Part shown: one piece after another, positions 6,501 through 6,598 of the stretch
Numbering within the stretch: the stretch's first letter is position 1
Layout of the letters: every line of letters starts with the position of its first letter
Assembly (NCBI GenBank): GCA_030691665.1
Contig: JAUYDU010000194.1
Span: forward strand, 1 to 6,598
Length of the DNA: 6,598 bases
Source: Chloroflexota bacterium
Lineage (GTDB): Bacteria; Chloroflexota; Dehalococcoidia; SM23-28-2
Reading direction: 5' to 3'
Position numbers and translations under genes: made by a program
The notes under the pieces: generated by a model
Database searches by the model: none
The model's input: the letters and a program-made list of their open reading frames with translations, nothing else
What the model was told of the DNA's origin: nothing

Positions 6501-6598
6501 CCCGCCAGATCCTCACCCGCGACGGCCGCCCCTTCCTGGCAGCCGAGATCGAGGACCTATCGGGGAGCGTGGAGGTGACCGTCTGGCCCGACGTCTTC
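3530..6598 (+). CDS. dnaE: DNA polymerase III subunit alpha (DnaE), C-terminus beyond the window
   Basis: 1023 codons with no stop, cut by the window end; the family is usually about 1150-1200 residues. This is the catalytic subunit of the replicative polymerase. An N-terminal PHP domain (about 1-205) keeps its metal ligands: H6, H8 (LHLHTEYS), D39-H40, E65, H84/H85, C135, and D201/H203 (NDIH). This suggests an active Mn/Zn 3'-5' exonuclease. The polymerase core has MPDVDLDF (391-398; catalytic D393 and D395), HASTHAAG (499-506) and the third catalytic aspartate D550 (KMDFLGL). It also has LYRPGP (628-633), RKAMGKK (693-699) and FNKAHAVSYA (740-749). A helix-hairpin-helix region (about 865-880), a beta-clamp motif QATLF (910-914) and the start of an OB fold (from about 980) follow. 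The start is fixed by the canonical N-terminus. The nuclease gene stops 2 bases upstream and no good ribosome site is seen, so coupling is likely. The usual GPGRGS reads MAVRGS (351-356). Confidence 0.97.
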   Translation, partial: MFTHLHLHTEYSLLDGLARIPQLMERARELGQEAIALTDHGVLYGAIQFYKEAHAHGLKPIIGVEAYVARNSRHSREPADKQPHHITLLARDLTGYRNLLVLVTKAHLEGHYYKPRLDKELLQQHHEGIIALSGCQSGEIARLLAADRWEEAVEAARWHREVFGEFYLELQEHNIPELTKLNEKLVRLSREMDLPLVATNDIHFVHRQDAPIHDILLCVGTNTSILDERRMRLAGDADSYYLKSEEEMRQLFAEVPEAIDNTWRIAQMCDLELEFGQPHLPEADVPPGISADDYLVQLCHESLARRYPNCSEEPRSRLEHELSVVRQTGFTHYILVVHDFAQFARERGILMAVRGSAAASLILYCLGVTDIDPLEYRLVFERFLNVERREMPDVDLDFAEDRRDEMIRYAAEKYGHDRVAQIITFGTMGAKAAIRDVGRALGMTYADVDRVARLVPSALNITIDRALEGGAELRTIYEADEQVARLVDTAKQLEGIARHASTHAAGVVIAPEPLVHFLPLQRPAHGDGASIPTTQYAMDAVADIGLLKMDFLGLANLTILGKAVEIIRETRGVNIDLKALPDSDARTYVMLSAGETFGVFQLESTGMRRYIQELKPTAIKDLAAMVALYRPGPMQHIPTYIRAKHGREAIRYPHTDLADILDETYGVIVYQDQVLLIAQKFADYALGEADVMRKAMGKKIPTVMRAERERFLAGAKAKGYRQAQADQIFNLIEPFAGYAFNKAHAVSYATIAYQTAYLKANYPAEYMTAVLMLAEHHPAGAAQRVAEVYAECARLGIKVLPPNVNRSRVNFALEQDDGHLAIRFGLANIKNVGTGIVAGIIEARDAGLSFASIEDFCQRVDCHHLNKRALESMIKAGAFDGLGDRGTLLANLDRLIALAQRTQKLRESGQATLFDLFGEASSGPSLKLEEAEVPLATQLSWEKELLGVYVSEHPFGRAAAALASRVTAMCSALSLEMAGRELLIAGIVTSTRQILTRDGRPFLAAEIEDLSGSVEVTVWPDVF

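Overview
The window looks like chromosomal DNA of a GC-rich bacterium. The coding parts outside the central cassette are very GC-rich (for example 43 of 60 bases at 4681-4740 and 47 of 60 at 661-720). The replicative polymerase is of the DnaE type. The neighbouring genes are a luciferase-like flavin or F420 oxidoreductase and a short-chain dehydrogenase (SDR), families that are abundant in Chloroflexota and Actinomycetota. The DnaE wording near the active site and the palindrome-rich spacer make me lean weakly to Chloroflexota. That is inference, not a sequence-proven assignment.

Layout. Positions 1-123 (minus strand) hold the first 41 codons of a luciferase-like monooxygenase. A 392-base gene-free stretch (124-515) separates it from a divergently transcribed SDR gene (516-1298, plus). 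This spacer is rich in structure. It has an isolated 20-nt hairpin (171-190) and a compact 137-bp element (211-347). The element is bounded by 22-bp imperfect inverted repeats (19 of 22 matching) and encloses a second 20-nt hairpin and a 34-nt perfect palindrome. Downstream lies a promoter with two perfect sigma70-type hexamers but a 15-bp spacer (397-423), interleaved with three copies of CCGCTG. After the SDR gene comes a 168-bp gap, then a visibly less GC-rich two-gene cassette: a DNA methyltransferase (1467-2786) and a PD-(D/E)XK nuclease (2790-3527), read as a type II-like restriction-modification system. It ends 2 bases before the start codon of dnaE (3530 to beyond the window end), the alpha subunit of DNA polymerase III, of which 1023 codons are present.

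How the parts relate. The methyltransferase would protect the host sites that the nuclease cuts, and the two are arranged as a tight operon with a 3-base gap. No controller protein gene and no Vsr gene are visible. The cassette sits directly against dnaE, which has no recognisable Shine-Dalgarno site of its own, so its translation or transcription may now be coupled to the cassette. The SDR and luciferase-like genes are metabolic and have no evident link to the cassette. The most unusual things here are the MITE-like palindromic element in the spacer and the restriction-modification cassette lodged against an essential replication gene. The long reading frames antisense to the SDR and dnaE genes are by-products of high GC content and are not annotated.
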